Source: Bacteroidota bacterium
GTDB taxonomy: Bacteria > Bacteroidota > Kryptoniia > Kryptoniales > JAKASW01
Reading direction: 5' to 3'
DNA length: 6,404 nt
Assembly (NCBI GenBank): GCA_021796055.1
Contig: JAJYOS010000401.1
Span: 1-6,404 of the forward strand
The notes under the pieces are model-generated. The model was not told where the DNA came from. It saw only the letters and a program-made list of their open reading frames with translations, and did not search any database. The number at the start of each line of letters is the position of its first letter. Positions within the stretch are counted from its first letter, which is position 1. A program made the translations under genes and the position numbers. This document shows, in pieces, positions 5,746-6,404 of this stretch.

Positions 5746-6404
5746 ATGAAGTACAGCTGGAGATTGACAGAGCAGGCAGATGCGAGGACGGTAGACGAGC
5801 TGTCCCAGCAGCTGAAGGTAAAGCCTATTATTGCGAGACTCCTTGCCCAGCGAGGCCTTGACTCCGCCGAGAAAGCCAAAATGTTTTTCCACTCCAGTCT
5901 GGAAGATCAGCACGACCCTTTTCTCATGAACGGGATGACCAGGGCTGTAGACCGGGCGTTCGAGGCCTTGGAACGGTACGAGAAGATTCTCGTATACGGC
6001 GACTACGATGTCGACGGGACGACCGGCGCCGCTCTCCTATACATGTTCTTCAGGAAACTCGGCGCCAATGTCGAGTTCTACATTCCCGACAGACTGAAGG
6101 AGGGGTACGGCATCAGCACGACCGGAGTTGAGTTTGCTGCGTCGGCCGGATTTACGCTGCTCGTCAGCGTCGACTGCGGCGTCGCTGCGGCAAAAGAGAT
6201 CGCGTACGCTTCATCCAAAGGAATAGACACGATCGTTTGCGACCATCACGAGGTGGAAGACTGCCCGGACGCGGTTGCCGTGCTGGACCCGATCAAACCC
6301 GGATGCAACTATCCGTTCAAGTTTCTTTCCGGTTGCGGAGTCGCTTACAAGTTTGCCAAGGCGATCTCTGTCAAGCTCGGAAAGAGCGAGCTTCCTGATA
6401 AGTA
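5746..6404 (+). CDS. recJ: Single-stranded-DNA-specific exonuclease RecJ, 3'-truncated by window edge
   Basis: RecJ degrades single-stranded DNA 5' to 3' in recombinational and mismatch repair. The first 219 residues are visible of about 570 or more; the frame runs off the window. The N-terminus MKYSWRLTEQ leads into the DHH phosphoesterase domain. Motif I is VYGDYDVDGTTG (83-94; Asp86, Asp88, Asp90), motif II is SVDCG (141-145; Asp143) and motif III is CDHHEVED (165-172). LDPIKPGCNYPF and LSGCGVAYKF follow as in other RecJ proteins. The DHHA1 and OB-fold parts lie outside. ATG at 5746 gives a typical N-terminus; a TTG immediately before it is in frame, with TGA at 5713-5715 upstream. No good Shine-Dalgarno sequence is seen. 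Only 33 bases separate it from rnpB, so it may share that transcript. Confidence 0.95.
   Translation, partial: MKYSWRLTEQADARTVDELSQQLKVKPIIARLLAQRGLDSAEKAKMFFHSSLEDQHDPFLMNGMTRAVDRAFEALERYEKILVYGDYDVDGTTGAALLYMFFRKLGANVEFYIPDRLKEGYGISTTGVEFAASAGFTLLVSVDCGVAAAKEIAYASSKGIDTIVCDHHEVEDCPDAVAVLDPIKPGCNYPFKFLSGCGVAYKFAKAISVKLGKSELPDK

Noticed and set aside
5318..5746. Two plus-strand ORFs of 142 and 82 codons across 5318-5746
   Set aside because: They lie across the RNase P RNA, whose conserved blocks and paired helices explain this sequence; the translations resemble no protein family I know.
1..6404. Mobile element, defence system, toxin-antitoxin or CRISPR content
   Set aside because: Every long open frame that is real belongs to a recognised core family. 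There are no transposases, integrases, repeat arrays or attachment-like duplications.

Overview
This window holds ordinary chromosomal housekeeping genes from a bacterium with a moderate G+C content (slightly above half by eye). There are no signs of mobile elements, CRISPR arrays or tRNA genes. Several starts lack a Shine-Dalgarno sequence, one start may be TTG, and the RNase P RNA is type A. My tentative guess is the Bacteroidota/Chlorobiota/Ignavibacteriota side of the tree, but nothing here proves it.

Layout. Positions 2-775 hold the 3' part of pyrB (aspartate carbamoyltransferase). It overlaps pyrC (dihydroorotase, 772-2058) by four bases, giving two consecutive steps of pyrimidine synthesis. 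The aat gene (leucyl/phenylalanyl-tRNA-protein transferase, minus strand, 2059-2745) converges on pyrC with stop codons that touch. Then comes a 322-base AT-rich divergent intergenic region (2746-3067). It carries a likely aat promoter, a likely rightward promoter, a possible 24-codon ORF and a clear intrinsic terminator. That terminator ends only 12 bases before the next gene.

The right half reads entirely rightward. A Nif3/YqfO-family protein (3068-4168) is followed by a coiled-coil C4 zinc-ribbon protein (4187-4927), a ribonuclease HI (4924-5334), the RNase P RNA gene rnpB (about 5329-5712) and the start of recJ (5746 to the window edge). Spacing is very tight. The zinc-ribbon and RNase HI genes overlap by ATGA, the RNase HI stop codon lies inside helix P1 of rnpB, and only 33 bases separate rnpB from recJ. 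The segment may be transcribed as one unit, with rnpB released by processing.

I found no unknown multi-gene system. The two most interesting points are the attenuator-like layout before the Nif3-family gene (promoter, short ORF, terminator overlapping its stop codon, then the gene) and the embedding of rnpB between RNase HI and RecJ with essentially no independent flanks.
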